A stretch of DNA of 64,000 nt from Massilia antarctica (lineage in GTDB: Bacteria; Pseudomonadota; Gammaproteobacteria; Burkholderiales; Burkholderiaceae_D). The stretch lies in the NCBI RefSeq assembly GCF_015689335.1, contig NZ_CP065053.1, positions 1,612,001-1,676,000 on the forward strand. The letters are read 5' to 3'. Numbering within the stretch: position 1 is the first letter of the stretch; every line of letters begins with the position of its first letter. The position numbers and the translations under genes were made by a program. The notes beneath the pieces are model-generated. The model saw nothing but the letters and a program-made list of their open reading frames with translations. It ran no database searches and was not told the origin of the DNA. Shown here piece after piece: positions 8,731-18,713 of the stretch.

Positions 8731-8937
8731 CGAGATTGCGCGGCCGAGGTCCAGCGGCCCGACACCGATCAGCGTCGATCGCCCCAAGGCTTTGGCGGCG
8801 GCCAGATGCTGCAGAAAATGCCGGCCGACGTCATTCGGATCGGGGCCACGCGGCGCGCGCAACCGGCTGACCAGCATGCACCTGCCGTGCCTGGACAGCG
8901 CCGAATCTCCAAGCGCGGTCCGCAAATCCAGAAAGGG

Positions 8938-8954
8938 AATTGATCAGCACTTCC
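8938..8954 (-). repeat. Right terminal inverted repeat of the toxin-antitoxin element
   Basis: AATTGATCAGCACTTCC is the inverted partner of 7663-7679 with a single mismatch. It ends 24 bp before the end of the gntR stop codon, so the element landed just behind the regulator gene. Confidence 0.75.
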
Positions 8955-8958
8955 CTAT

Positions 8959-8992
8959 GCGACGCGCTAGGCGACGCGCTACGCGACGCGCC
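8959..8992. repeat. 12-bp tandem repeat across the gntR stop codon
   Basis: Three adjoining units GCGACGCGCTAG, GCGACGCGCTAC and GCGACGCGCC. The last overlaps the final codons of gntR (Arg-Arg-Val-Ala-stop on the minus strand), so the 3' end of the gene including its stop triplet has been copied twice beyond the gene. It lies right against the mobile element. Confidence 0.7.
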
Positions 8993-9719
8993 GCATCTCC
9001 GCCACGAAATCGTAATGGTCGCTGCGGCAATACGAATGGGTCAGCTCGACCGCCTGGCCCGACTCCAGGTAGCCGACCCTCGTGATGTACAGCACCGCCT
9101 GGCCTTCCGGCACGCCGAGCTGGCCGGCCAGCACGGCGCCGGCATTCATGGCGCGGATATGTTGCAGTGCACGCACGGGGGTGTGGCCGGTGGTGGCCAG
9201 GTGCTCGTACAGGGAGTTGCCGACCGCCTCAGGCTTGGGCAGCACGCTGGCCGGAATCACGCTGACCTCGTAGGCCATGACGACATCGTCGGCCAGGCGC
9301 AGGCGTTCGAGGCGGGCCACGCGGGCATTCGGCGACAAGCCCAGGCTCAGTTGCTCGTCGGCGCTGGCGACGATCACCGAGCGGCTGAGCCATTGCGAAC
9401 CGGGACGGTAGCCGCGCTGCTGCAACTGCTCGGAAAAGCTCGACAGGTTCGACAGCGGCTGCTCGATGCGCGGCGCCACGTAGTTGCCCGAGCCGCGGCG
9501 GCGCACCACCAAGCCCTGCTCGACCAGCTGGTCGATGGCCTTGCGCGCGGTCACGCGCGAGACGTCGAGCTGCTCGGACAGCAGCCGTTCGGACGGCAGC
9601 GCCTGGTCGACCTGGTAGCGCCCGTCGCGCACGTCCTGGATCAGTTTGCGCGCCACTTGCATGTACAGCGGGGAATTGTCGTTCAAATCGACCTTGAAAT
9701 CGGTGTGGGTAGTGCTCAT
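8979..9719 (-). CDS. GntR-family (HutC/UTRA) transcriptional regulator, NagR-like
   Basis: Regulator of about 246 residues. The N-terminal winged helix is at about residues 15-80 (SPLYMQVARKLIQDVRDG, then LPSERLLSEQLDVSRVTARKA). A C-terminal UTRA ligand domain follows, with LERLRLADDVVMAYEVSVIP and the closing ELTHSYCRSDHYDF typical of NagR/DasR-type sensors of GlcNAc-6-phosphate-like ligands. It sits directly upstream of murQ in the same orientation and is divergent from dadA, so it probably controls the salvage operon. The start at 9719 has a GGAA sequence 5 nt upstream; in-frame starts at 9740 and 9734 are alternatives. Confidence 0.88.
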   Translation of the reverse strand: MSTTHTDFKVDLNDNSPLYMQVARKLIQDVRDGRYQVDQALPSERLLSEQLDVSRVTARKAIDQLVEQGLVVRRRGSGNYVAPRIEQPLSNLSSFSEQLQQRGYRPGSQWLSRSVIVASADEQLSLGLSPNARVARLERLRLADDVVMAYEVSVIPASVLPKPEAVGNSLYEHLATTGHTPVRALQHIRAMNAGAVLAGQLGVPEGQAVLYITRVGYLESGQAVELTHSYCRSDHYDFVAEMRRVA

Positions 9720-10063
9720 TACGGTTCCGCTCATGGTCATCGATCCTGTGCTGCCGCCATGCTGGCGTGCGCATCAGTGTAATCGTCATGCCGCCGCCGG
9801 TCGGCAGGCACCGTCATGACATGATCGGCGGCGCGCATACCGGCACGTGATGGCCGCATTCGTCTTGCATTCTAGCCTGATTGGCCGCCCCGCTCCCACC
9901 GCCATCGAGGAAATTTTATGCCATGCTGACAAAGGCGCCAGACATATTAGCGCATAGACAAGACATATGAATCGCGCTTATGGGCACCGGCGCCGGAATC
10001 ATTGGCGCGCGCGGCCGCCTGTGCGTAAGCTGCTGCCATGGAGGTCAACAAAGGTGGAGCGGC
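9720..10063. promoter_or_regulatory. Divergent promoter region between gntR and dadA
   Basis: This 344-bp gap has no plausible gene. An AT-richer block at 9910-9970 holds the direct repeat AGACATAT at 9940-9947 and 9961-9968. The copies are 21 bp apart, about two helical turns, which is a reasonable layout for a regulator binding one face of the helix. No sure -35/-10 pair was found. Assignment of the repeats to the GntR regulator is inference. Confidence 0.4.
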
Positions 10064-11302
10064 ATGCGGGAAGTCATCGTGATCGGCGGCGGGGTGGTGG
10101 GACTGGCATCAGCCTGGTGGCTGCTGGAGGCCGGCTTCGGCGTGACCCTGCTCGAACGCGAGGAGACGCTGGGCGCCGGCGCCAGTTTCCGCAATGGCGG
10201 CCAGCTCAGCTACCGCTACGTGGCGCCGTTCGCCGATGCCGGGGTGCCGCTCAAGGCGCTGCGCTGGCTGTTGCAAAAAGATGGGCCGCTGCGCTTCCGG
10301 CCTGAAGCCGACCGCCGCCAGTGGCGCTGGCTGGCGCAGTTCGTGGCGCACTGCGATGCCGGCATCCATCGCCGCACCACGGCGCGATTGCTCCAGCTTG
10401 GCGAGCTGAGCCGCAGCGCGATGGGTCAGCTGGACGATATCTTCCCGCGCGCGCAGTATGGCTGGAGGGAGGCCGGCAAGCTGGTGGTGTACCGTTCCGG
10501 CAAGCTGTTCGATGCGGCTGCGGCGCGCGCCGATGCGGGCGGCGAGGTGCTGTCGGCGGCCGCTTGCGTGGCGGCCGAACCGGCGCTGGCGGCGGCGCAA
10601 TCGGTGCTGGCCGGCGGCGTGTTGAACCGGGGCGAGGCAGTGGCCGACTGCCACGCCTTTTGTACCGGGCTGGGGCAGCGCCTGCACGCGCATCCGCGTT
10701 TTCGCGGCATCGTGCGCAGCGAGGCTCGCGGCTTCCTGCTGGAAAAGGGCAGGGTGGCATGGCTCGACACCAGCGCCGGCATGCTGGCGGCGGACGATTA
10801 CGTGTTGGCGGCGGGCATCCGCAGCCGCACCCTGGCGGCCACGGCGGGCATTTACCTGCCGCTGTATCCGCTCAAGGGTTACAGCCTGAGCGCGCCGGTG
10901 CGGCCGGGCGACTGTCCGCCGCAGATCAGCGTGACCGACTTCGAGCGCAAGGTGCTGTACGCGCGCATCGGCGACCAGTTGCGCGTGGCGGCCATGGTCG
11001 ACATGGTGGGCGAGGATGTGTCGCTCGATGCGGGCCGCATCGCCGGGCTGCTGCGCCAGGCGCGCGCGACGATGCCGCGGGCGGCCGATTACGGGACGGC
11101 GACTGCGTGGGCCGGCCTGCGCCCGGCTACGCCAAGCAGCGCACCGATCATCGGGGCCACGCCGGTGAGCAACCTGTGGCTGAACGTTGGGCACGGGCCG
11201 CTGGGATTTACGTTTGCGTGCGGCTCGGCCAGCATATTGGCTGCTGTGATGCGGGGCCAGGCGCCGCCGATCAGCCTGGAGGGGCTTGCTCTGGGCGGTT
11301 GA
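10064..11302 (+). CDS. dadA: FAD-dependent D-amino-acid dehydrogenase (DadA-like)
   Basis: Flavoprotein of 412 residues. The start carries the dinucleotide-binding motif VIVIGGGVVGLASAWWLLEAG (GxGxxG) and the DadA-type sequence LLEREETLGAGASFRNGGQLSYRYVAPFA. The C-terminus has GLRPATPSSAPIIGATPVSNLWLNVGHGPLGFTFACGSA, the usual FAD-closing region of DAO-fold enzymes. DadA oxidises D-alanine to pyruvate at the membrane. Proximity to the D-Ala-D-Ala dipeptidase operon suggests it removes D-Ala from cell-wall turnover. The start at 10064 has a GGAG site 5 nt upstream. Confidence 0.85.
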   Translation: MREVIVIGGGVVGLASAWWLLEAGFGVTLLEREETLGAGASFRNGGQLSYRYVAPFADAGVPLKALRWLLQKDGPLRFRPEADRRQWRWLAQFVAHCDAGIHRRTTARLLQLGELSRSAMGQLDDIFPRAQYGWREAGKLVVYRSGKLFDAAAARADAGGEVLSAAACVAAEPALAAAQSVLAGGVLNRGEAVADCHAFCTGLGQRLHAHPRFRGIVRSEARGFLLEKGRVAWLDTSAGMLAADDYVLAAGIRSRTLAATAGIYLPLYPLKGYSLSAPVRPGDCPPQISVTDFERKVLYARIGDQLRVAAMVDMVGEDVSLDAGRIAGLLRQARATMPRAADYGTATAWAGLRPATPSSAPIIGATPVSNLWLNVGHGPLGFTFACGSASILAAVMRGQAPPISLEGLALGG

Positions 11303-11324
11303 CGATGGATGGGGTAGCGCGCAA

Positions 11325-11344
11325 GGGGGCGGTTGAGCCGCCCC
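11325..11344. terminator. GC hairpin between convergent genes
   Basis: GGGGCGG pairs with CCGCCCC around a 5-nt loop, 22 bp after the dadA stop and before the end of the convergent DUF2283 gene. No clear T-run follows, so termination is likely but not certain. Confidence 0.55.
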
Positions 11345-11365
11345 GATTCCACTCAAACGCGGCCG

Positions 11366-11608
11366 CTATTCCAGGATTTCAATGCCGATGAGGCGTCCGG
11401 CAGCGTCAAAGTCCATGTAGATATCCACGCCTTGATAGTCGATGAGGTCGGACAGACGCACCATTTTTTTGACACAGCCAGATGTGTTCTCTCCCGGGTG
11501 ATCGGGCAGACTCAGGTACGCAACCAGGCTGTCGTCTTCAGGATCGTATTCCGGGTCCTCTTGAAGGTCCGTTTCAGCAATCTTCAATTCAATTTTTCCA
11601 TTTGCCAT
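11366..11608 (-). CDS. DUF2283 family small protein
   Basis: An acidic 80-residue protein. The pattern EYDPEDDSLVAYLSL at the front and GVDIYMDFDAAGRLIGIEIL at the end is that of DUF2283, a small beta-rich family of unknown role often found near mobile or defence genes. No neighbour shares its strand, so it is probably monocistronic. The start at 11608 has only a weak purine-rich upstream sequence. Confidence 0.75.
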   Translation of the reverse strand: MANGKIELKIAETDLQEDPEYDPEDDSLVAYLSLPDHPGENTSGCVKKMVRLSDLIDYQGVDIYMDFDAAGRLIGIEILE

Positions 11609-11988
11609 AACGATCTTTCAGGCGCCAAATCAAGAATGCGTGCGAATCGCCTGTAACGGAGAAAGCTTGTTCTCCAATACAGGCCAAGCATCAGCGCGGG
11701 GGAGGGTGCAGCATACAAGATCTTTACGACGTGCTCCGGGCGCGCAGGAGGGCTCCTTGCGCCTGGCAGCATTTCTGCATCGGCGCGGCGGGACGACAAC
11801 AGGTGGACGCTATTGCCGCCACGTAGCATGAGTTTACGCCTGACGCCAAGGCAAGTGTGCACAAGATGTATTGCAGTTGTTCAAGATTATGCCATGTTCA
11901 TGTTACGTGAACATAAGGAAAGCATGAACAGACCTTGACACCTCGCTCAAAGACTTCCAATGTCGATGTACGTGAACAGAGAAGAAAA
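11609..11988. promoter_or_regulatory. Intergenic region with repeated CGTGAACA operator-like sites before the AbiEi-type gene
   Basis: This 380-bp gap has no convincing gene. Near the AbiEi-type gene it holds an inverted repeat with arms ATGTTCA (11894-11900) and TGAACAT (11908-11914), a half-site TGAACA at 11925-11930, and CGTGAACA repeated at 11906-11913 and 11971-11978. AbiEi-type antitoxins are known to repress their own promoters through inverted repeats, so these are candidate autoregulatory sites (inference). Confidence 0.55.
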
Positions 11989-13065
11989 ATGAACAAACCA
12001 GCTCCACTCGATAACAGCAAGCAGCGAAACGCCGAGCTGGCACTAGAGACGGCTATCGATGCCCTGGCTTCCACCACCGGCATTAGCGGGAAAGTGCTCG
12101 CATTCGAGCCAAGCAATGACCATGGAACCCGCGCGGATGCGGACCTTGAGCTGTCCATCGACGGCAGGTCGTATCGCTATCTCGTCGAGATCAAACACAT
12201 CGACCGCATGGCGCTGCTTCATCAGGTCAAGCAGCAATTCGCCGAGGCACCCTGCCCGTGGCTGCTGGCGGCCCCAAGAATGTCAGCCGAACTCGCCGGC
12301 AAATGCCGCGACATCGGCGTGCAGTTCATCGATGCCGATGGCAATGCATATCTGCAAGCGCCAGGCATGCTGGTACTCGTAAAAGGACAACGCCCCGGCA
12401 AGGGCAGCGCACTGAGCGAGGCTCTGAGCGACGGCGTACGTGCCGGCGGCCCCGGCGCTTTACGACTGGCCTTCGTGCTGCTCTGCGCACCTGAACTGCT
12501 GAACGCACCGTATCGCGTTCTCAGCCGGGCCGCCGGCGTCTCGCTTGGCGCCGTCGGTGCGATCATCCAGGACCTCGCAAGGCGGGGATTCATCATCAAT
12601 GCCAAGAGCGGCCGCCGCTTCCTGGAAAAGGAAAGGCTGATAAGCGAATGGGCGACGATGTACCCGATCATGCTGCGCCCGAAACTCGCTCCGCAGCGCT
12701 TCCGGGCGTCGCAGCGCGACTGGTGGAAGAGTGTCGATATCGCCCGTTTTGAAGCGGTGTGGGGCGGCGAAGTGGCAGCCGACCAATTGACCGGTTACCT
12801 GAAGCCCGAAAAGATTACCATCTATATGCACGGCTCGAGCATGCGGCAAAACCTGGGCAAGCTGGTCATTCAAAACAAGTTGCGGGCCGATCCGGATGGG
12901 GACATCGAAATACTGGAAAAATTCTGGGAGCTGCCACCGATCGACAACGCAACGCCAGCCAGCGTGCCGCCGCTGCTCGCCTACGCCGATCTGGTCGCCA
13001 GCATGGAACCCCGCAATCTCGAGGTTGCCGCGATGATCTACCAGCATCTGAAAAATGGGAACTGA
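11989..13065 (+). CDS. AbiEi-type (type IV toxin-antitoxin) antitoxin / transcriptional regulator
   Basis: Protein of 358 residues. The N-terminal half is a nuclease-like alpha/beta domain (YRYLVEIKHIDRMALLHQVKQQF, then GVQFIDADGNAYL). A winged-helix segment follows (LNAPYRVLSRAAGVSLGAVGAIIQDLARRGFI), then a C-terminal AbiEi-like part (WATMYPIMLRPKL... and PEKITIYMHG). This matches the AbiEi_2 regulator family. No AbiEii nucleotidyltransferase toxin follows; only a 49-codon ORF overlaps its end. The start at 11989 is chosen because the longer frame lacks conserved sequence. Family assignment is from memory of the pattern. Confidence 0.7.
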   Translation: MNKPAPLDNSKQRNAELALETAIDALASTTGISGKVLAFEPSNDHGTRADADLELSIDGRSYRYLVEIKHIDRMALLHQVKQQFAEAPCPWLLAAPRMSAELAGKCRDIGVQFIDADGNAYLQAPGMLVLVKGQRPGKGSALSEALSDGVRAGGPGALRLAFVLLCAPELLNAPYRVLSRAAGVSLGAVGAIIQDLARRGFIINAKSGRRFLEKERLISEWATMYPIMLRPKLAPQRFRASQRDWWKSVDIARFEAVWGGEVAADQLTGYLKPEKITIYMHGSSMRQNLGKLVIQNKLRADPDGDIEILEKFWELPPIDNATPASVPPLLAYADLVASMEPRNLEVAAMIYQHLKNGN

Positions 13066-13204
13066 ACTCCAACTCAAGACCCCCATCGATGGCACCGATG
13101 CCCTGAGCAGCGACATGGCCCGCGCACTGCTCACCAAGGCCGACCCGGAAGATTACGCAGCCAGGCTGTTGGGACAGTTCAAGGCAGGCTTCGGCGCAAA
13201 GTAG
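13055..13204 (+). CDS. Small 49-residue ORF overlapping the AbiEi-type gene
   Basis: The ATG lies inside the last codons of the regulator gene (11-bp overlap) and the frame runs 49 codons to TAG. The product starts MGTELQLKTPIDGTDALSSD and contains ARALLTKADPEDYAARLLGQF, which looks like ordered amphipathic helix rather than random GC-rich frame. It sits where the partner toxin of an AbiE pair would be. It could be a real small partner or the stump of a lost toxin. No family was recognised. Confidence 0.4.
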   Translation: MGTELQLKTPIDGTDALSSDMARALLTKADPEDYAARLLGQFKAGFGAK

Positions 13205-13332
13205 CAAGTACAGGCCGCTCCAAACCACCCCCGCGCCGCATCCGCGCTCTGTCCGCACGCACATACGCACGCCGCCCCGTCGATGCCGGCAATATGGCGG
13301 ATAATTGCAAGATTCCGTTTTTGCAAACAACC

Positions 13333-13758
13333 ATGCCCTCACCCTCCACCTGCCCCTGCGGCGGCGCCACCTTCGCCACCTGCTGCGCCCCTTACCTGGA
13401 CGGTCAAGCCGTGCCCCAGACGGCCGAAGCCCTGATGCGCTCGCGCTACAGCGCCTACACCCTGGGCCAGGAAGCCTACCTGCGCGCCACCTGGCACCCG
13501 AGCACCGTCCCGGCCGGGACGATCATCAACGAAAACGACGCAACCCGCTGGCTGGGACTGGAGATTAAATCCGCTTTACGTTTACGTAAACGTCAAGCAA
13601 ACCTGCTAGAATCGCCGGACGCCGATACCGTAGAATTCGTCGCCCGCTACAAGATTGGCGGGCGCGCGCACCGCCTGCACGAAGTGAGCCGTTTCGTTCG
13701 CGAGACCCACGACGGCGTGGCGCGCTGGTACTACCTGGACGGCAGTTTCCCGGACTAA
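13333..13758 (+). CDS. YchJ-like UPF0225 protein with SEC-C motif
   Basis: Protein of 141 residues. The N-terminal CPCGGATFATCCAPYL is a SEC-C-like zinc motif, followed by the UPF0225 NTF2-like fold (EALMRSRYSAYTLG, LRATWHPSTVP, WYYLDGSF). The function is not established. It starts 13 bp before the mcc carboxylase gene ends its leader, so it may be read through into the liu-bio operon. The start is set at 13333, directly before the conserved PSPSTCPCG. Confidence 0.85.
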   Translation: MPSPSTCPCGGATFATCCAPYLDGQAVPQTAEALMRSRYSAYTLGQEAYLRATWHPSTVPAGTIINENDATRWLGLEIKSALRLRKRQANLLESPDADTVEFVARYKIGGRAHRLHEVSRFVRETHDGVARWYYLDGSFPD

Positions 13759-13770
13759 AAAAGGATCGCA

Positions 13771-15378
<1,608 letters not shown>

Positions 15379-15399
15379 AGCACTAGGTAAAGGAATCGC

Positions 15400-16185
15400 A
15401 TGGACTATCAGACACTCGCCGTTTCAATCGCCGACCGGGTCGCCACCGTCACCCTGAACCGTCCGGACGTGCGCAACGCGTTCAACGAAATCACCATCGC
15501 CGAACTGTCGCTGGCCTTCGATGAACTGGGACGCGGCGACGACATCCGCGCCATCGTGCTCGATGCGAACGGCCCGGCCTTTTGCGCCGGCGCGGACCTG
15601 AACTGGATGAAGAAAATGGCCGGCTACTCGCACGCCGAAAACAGCGAGGACGCCGCCAAGCTGGCCGAGATGCTGCGCGCGATCTACCTGTGCCCGAAAC
15701 CGGTGGTCGCCAAGATCCAGGGCGACTGCTATGCCGGCGGCATGGGCCTGGTGGCCGCCTGCGATATCGCGGTAGCCGTGGGCAGCGCCAGCTTCTGCCT
15801 GTCCGAAGTCAAACTGGGCCTGATCCCGGCGACCATTTCGCCGTACGTGATCCGCGCCATGGGCGAAAACGCGGCGCGCCGCTACTTCCTCACGGCCGAA
15901 AAATTCAGCGCCCAGGAAGCGCACCGCATCGGCTTCGTGCACGACATCGTGCCGGCCGATTCGCTCGACGCCCAGGTGGCGGCGATCGTCAACGCGCTGG
16001 TCACCAGCAGCCCGAACGCCGTGCGCGAAGCCAAGGTGCTGGTGCGCGAGATCACCGGCAAGGCGGTCGATGCGGCGATGGTGGTCGACACCGCCGAGCG
16101 CATCGCCAAGGTACGCGCATCGGATGAAGGCCGCGAAGGCGTCGCTTCCTTCCTCGAAAAACGCAAGCCTTCCTGGCTGGTGTGA
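15400..16185 (+). CDS. liuC: Methylglutaconyl-CoA hydratase (enoyl-CoA hydratase family)
   Basis: Crotonase-fold enzyme of 261 residues. FCAGADLNWMKKMAGYS and KIQGDCYAGGMGLVAACDIAVAV carry the oxyanion hole and the family signature. LiuC hydrates 3-methylglutaconyl-CoA, the product of the carboxylase encoded on either side. It begins 21 bp after liuB. Its stop is only 4 bp before bioA. Confidence 0.93.
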   Translation: MDYQTLAVSIADRVATVTLNRPDVRNAFNEITIAELSLAFDELGRGDDIRAIVLDANGPAFCAGADLNWMKKMAGYSHAENSEDAAKLAEMLRAIYLCPKPVVAKIQGDCYAGGMGLVAACDIAVAVGSASFCLSEVKLGLIPATISPYVIRAMGENAARRYFLTAEKFSAQEAHRIGFVHDIVPADSLDAQVAAIVNALVTSSPNAVREAKVLVREITGKAVDAAMVVDTAERIAKVRASDEGREGVASFLEKRKPSWLV

Positions 16186-16189
16186 CGTG

Positions 16190-17527
16190 ATGGCCGACAT
16201 GCCTCAGGATTGGGTAGCGCGCAGCCTGCGCAGCGTGTGGCACCCGTGCACGCAGATGCAACACCATGAAACCGTTCCCCTGATCCCGGTCAGCCACGGA
16301 CGCGGTGCGTGGCTGTACGACCATGAAGGCAAGCGTTATCTGGACGCGATCAGTTCCTGGTGGGTCAACCTGTTCGGCCACGCCAACCCGCTCATCAACG
16401 CGGCCTTGAAAGACCAGCTGGACCGGCTGGAGCACGCCATGCTGGCCGGCTTCACGCACGAACCGGTGGTGCGCCTGTCGGAGCAGCTCTCCGAGATGAC
16501 CGGCAAGGTGCTCGGCCACTCTTTCTACGCGTCGGACGGGGCCTCGGCGGTCGAAATCGCGCTGAAAATGAGCTTTCATGCGTGGCGCAACGCGGGCATG
16601 AGCGACAAGCAGGAATTCGTCTGCCTGCAGGGCAGCTACCACGGCGAAACCATCGGCGCGCTGGCGGTGACCGATGTGGCGCTGTTCAAGGATGCCTACG
16701 GCCCGCTGCTGCGCGCCGCCCGCGTGGTGACATCCCCGGACGCACGCAATGCGCAGGAAGGCGAAAGCGCGCAGGATGTGGCGCGCCGCGCCGCAGCCGA
16801 CGTGGAAAAGCTGTTCGAGGAACGCGCCGGCCACATCGCCGCCATCATCATCGAGCCGCTGGTCCAGTGCGCGACCGGCATGGCGATGCACGACCCGCTC
16901 TACCTGACCCTGGTGCGCGAACTGTGCGACCGCTTCCAGGTGCACATGATCCTCGACGAAATCGCGGTCGGCTGCGGACGCACCGGCACCTTTTTCGCCT
17001 GCGAGCAGGCCGCCATCTGGCCGGATTTCTTGTGCCTGTCGAAAGGCATCAGCGGCGGCTACCTGCCGCTCTCGCTCGTGCTCACGCGCGACGAGGTGTA
17101 CCAGGCCTTCTACAGCGCCGATATGACGCGGGGCTTTTTGCATTCGCACTCGTACACCGGCAATCCGCTGGCCTGCCGCGCGGCGCTGGCGACCCTGCAG
17201 ATTTTCAAGGACGACGATGTATTGAACCGCAACCGCGCGCGCGCCACGCGCCTGACGACGGCGCTGGCGCCCCTGGCCGAGCATGAGCGCGTGCGCAATT
17301 TCCGCCAGCGCGGCATGATCTGGGCCTTCGATGCGGTCGAACCCGACGCCGCGCGCGCCGCCACCTTTTCGCGCCGCTTCTTTTCCAGCGCGCTGGAAAA
17401 CGAACTGCTGCTGCGCCCCATCGGCCGCACCGTCTACCTGATGCCGCCATATATTCTCTCCGACGAGGAAAGCGACGGCCTGGCCGAGCGCACCCGCGCC
17501 GTGTTCGACACCGTGATCGCGAGCTGA
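16190..17527 (+). CDS. bioA: Adenosylmethionine-8-amino-7-oxononanoate aminotransferase
   Basis: PLP aminotransferase of 445 residues that converts KAPA to DAPA with S-adenosylmethionine in biotin synthesis. Diagnostic pieces are WHPCTQMQHH at the start, DAISSWWVNLFGHANP, GSYHGETIGAL, and the PLP lysine in CLSKGISGGYLPLSLVL. The frame is open upstream into liuC, but the start at 16190, 4 bp after the liuC stop, gives normal family length. Confidence 0.95.
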   Translation: MADMPQDWVARSLRSVWHPCTQMQHHETVPLIPVSHGRGAWLYDHEGKRYLDAISSWWVNLFGHANPLINAALKDQLDRLEHAMLAGFTHEPVVRLSEQLSEMTGKVLGHSFYASDGASAVEIALKMSFHAWRNAGMSDKQEFVCLQGSYHGETIGALAVTDVALFKDAYGPLLRAARVVTSPDARNAQEGESAQDVARRAAADVEKLFEERAGHIAAIIIEPLVQCATGMAMHDPLYLTLVRELCDRFQVHMILDEIAVGCGRTGTFFACEQAAIWPDFLCLSKGISGGYLPLSLVLTRDEVYQAFYSADMTRGFLHSHSYTGNPLACRAALATLQIFKDDDVLNRNRARATRLTTALAPLAEHERVRNFRQRGMIWAFDAVEPDAARAATFSRRFFSSALENELLLRPIGRTVYLMPPYILSDEESDGLAERTRAVFDTVIAS

Positions 17528-17530
17528 CCG

Positions 17531-18712
17531 ATGAAGTTGATAGATGCAATCGAGCGCCAACTGCGCCAGTTTGACGAACAAAGCCTGACGCGCGAACGGC
17601 GCGTGGTGGACACGCCCTGCAAGCCGCGCCTGACGGTGAACGGCCGCCCGCTGCTGGCCTTTGCCAGCAACGACTACCTTGGCCTGGCGGCGCACCCGCG
17701 CGTGGTCGAAGCGCTGCGCGAAGGCGCGGACCTGTACGGCGCCGGCAGCGGCGCCTCGCACCTCATCTCCGGCCACAGCGTGGCGCACCAGCGGCTGGAA
17801 GAGCGGCTGGCCGGCTTCGTCGGCCCGCATCTGGAATCGCCGCGCACACTGGGCTTTTGCACCGGCTACATGGCCAACCTGGCGATCCTCACCGCGCTCG
17901 GCGCCGATGGCGACGCCCAGATTTTTTCCGAATCGCTGAACCACGCCTCGCTGATCGACGGCGCCCGGCTGGCGCGCGCCGCCGTCAAGGTGTATCCGCA
18001 CGCGGACCTGGCGGCCCTTGGCGCCATGCTGGCTGCCAGCAACGCGACGGCCAAGCTGGTGGTCACCGACAGCGTTTTCAGCATGGATGGCGACATCGCC
18101 CCCCTGCCCGAACTGCTGGCGCTGTGCGAGCAGCATGATGCGTGGTTGGTGATCGACGACGCCCACGGCTTCGGCGTGCTCGGTGCGCACGGACGCGGCG
18201 CGCTTGAACACTTCAATCTGCGCTCGCCAAATATCGTCTACATGGGCACCTTGGGCAAGGCGGCCGGCGTCGGCGGCGCTTTTGTCGCGGCGCACGCCAA
18301 GGTGATCGAACTGATGATCCAGCGTGGCCGGCCCTACATCTACACCACCGCCGCGCCGCCGGCGCTGGCGCATGCCCTCTTGACCAGCATCGACATCATC
18401 GGCGGCGACGAAGGTGCCTCGCGCCGCGCCCATTTGCAATCGCTGATCGCGGCGTTCGACGAGCAGGTCGACCTGAAACACTGGCAGCGCGTGCCCTCGA
18501 GCACCGCGATCCAGGCGATCGTGATCGGCACCAACGAAGAAGTGCTGCGCATCGGCGCCGGACTGCACGGGCACGGCCTGTGGGTGCCGGCGATCCGGCC
18601 TCCTACCGTGCCCGAAGGGACGGCCCGCCTGCGCGTGACCCTGTCGGCCGCGCACACGCATGAAGAAGTCGCGCAGCTCGCCGCTGTGCTCAACGACCTG
18701 GAAAGGACGTGA
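17531..18712 (+). CDS. bioF: 8-Amino-7-oxononanoate synthase
   Basis: Alpha-oxoamine synthase of 393 residues that joins pimeloyl-thioester and L-alanine. It shows [51 protein letters not shown] and the PLP lysine in [15 protein letters not shown]. It begins 3 bp after bioA and ends 1 bp before bioD, so the three are translated together. Confidence 0.96.
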   Translation: MKLIDAIERQLRQFDEQSLTRERRVVDTPCKPRLTVNGRPLLAFASNDYLGLAAHPRVVEALREGADLYGAGSGASHLISGHSVAHQRLEERLAGFVGPHLESPRTLGFCTGYMANLAILTALGADGDAQIFSESLNHASLIDGARLARAAVKVYPHADLAALGAMLAASNATAKLVVTDSVFSMDGDIAPLPELLALCEQHDAWLVIDDAHGFGVLGAHGRGALEHFNLRSPNIVYMGTLGKAAGVGGAFVAAHAKVIELMIQRGRPYIYTTAAPPALAHALLTSIDIIGGDEGASRRAHLQSLIAAFDEQVDLKHWQRVPSSTAIQAIVIGTNEEVLRIGAGLHGHGLWVPAIRPPTVPEGTARLRVTLSAAHTHEEVAQLAAVLNDLERT

Positions 18713-18713
18713 G

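Larger units (their letters stand above)
7663..8954. mobile_element. About 1.3-kb transposase-less element (MITE-like) carrying a PIN toxin-antitoxin pair
   Basis: Near-perfect 17-bp inverted repeats bound a segment that holds only the antitoxin and toxin genes plus short non-coding arms. The left arm (7680-7888) has no convincing ORF. The right arm (8731-8937) holds a short GC-rich open stretch on the minus strand, perhaps a gene remnant. The toxin-antitoxin genes are visibly less GC-rich than their neighbours. No transposase is present, so movement would need one in trans. The element separates gntR from murQ. The TA flanks could be a target duplication, but two bases are weak proof. Confidence 0.6.

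Noticed and set aside
8662..8925. 87-codon minus-strand ORF in the right arm of the toxin-antitoxin element
   Set aside because: It has some ordered look and could be a gene remnant, but overlaps the toxin end and matches nothing I recognise.
11584..11862. 92-codon minus-strand ORF upstream of the DUF2283 gene
   Set aside because: No ribosome site, biased composition and no domain pattern; I treat it as chance.
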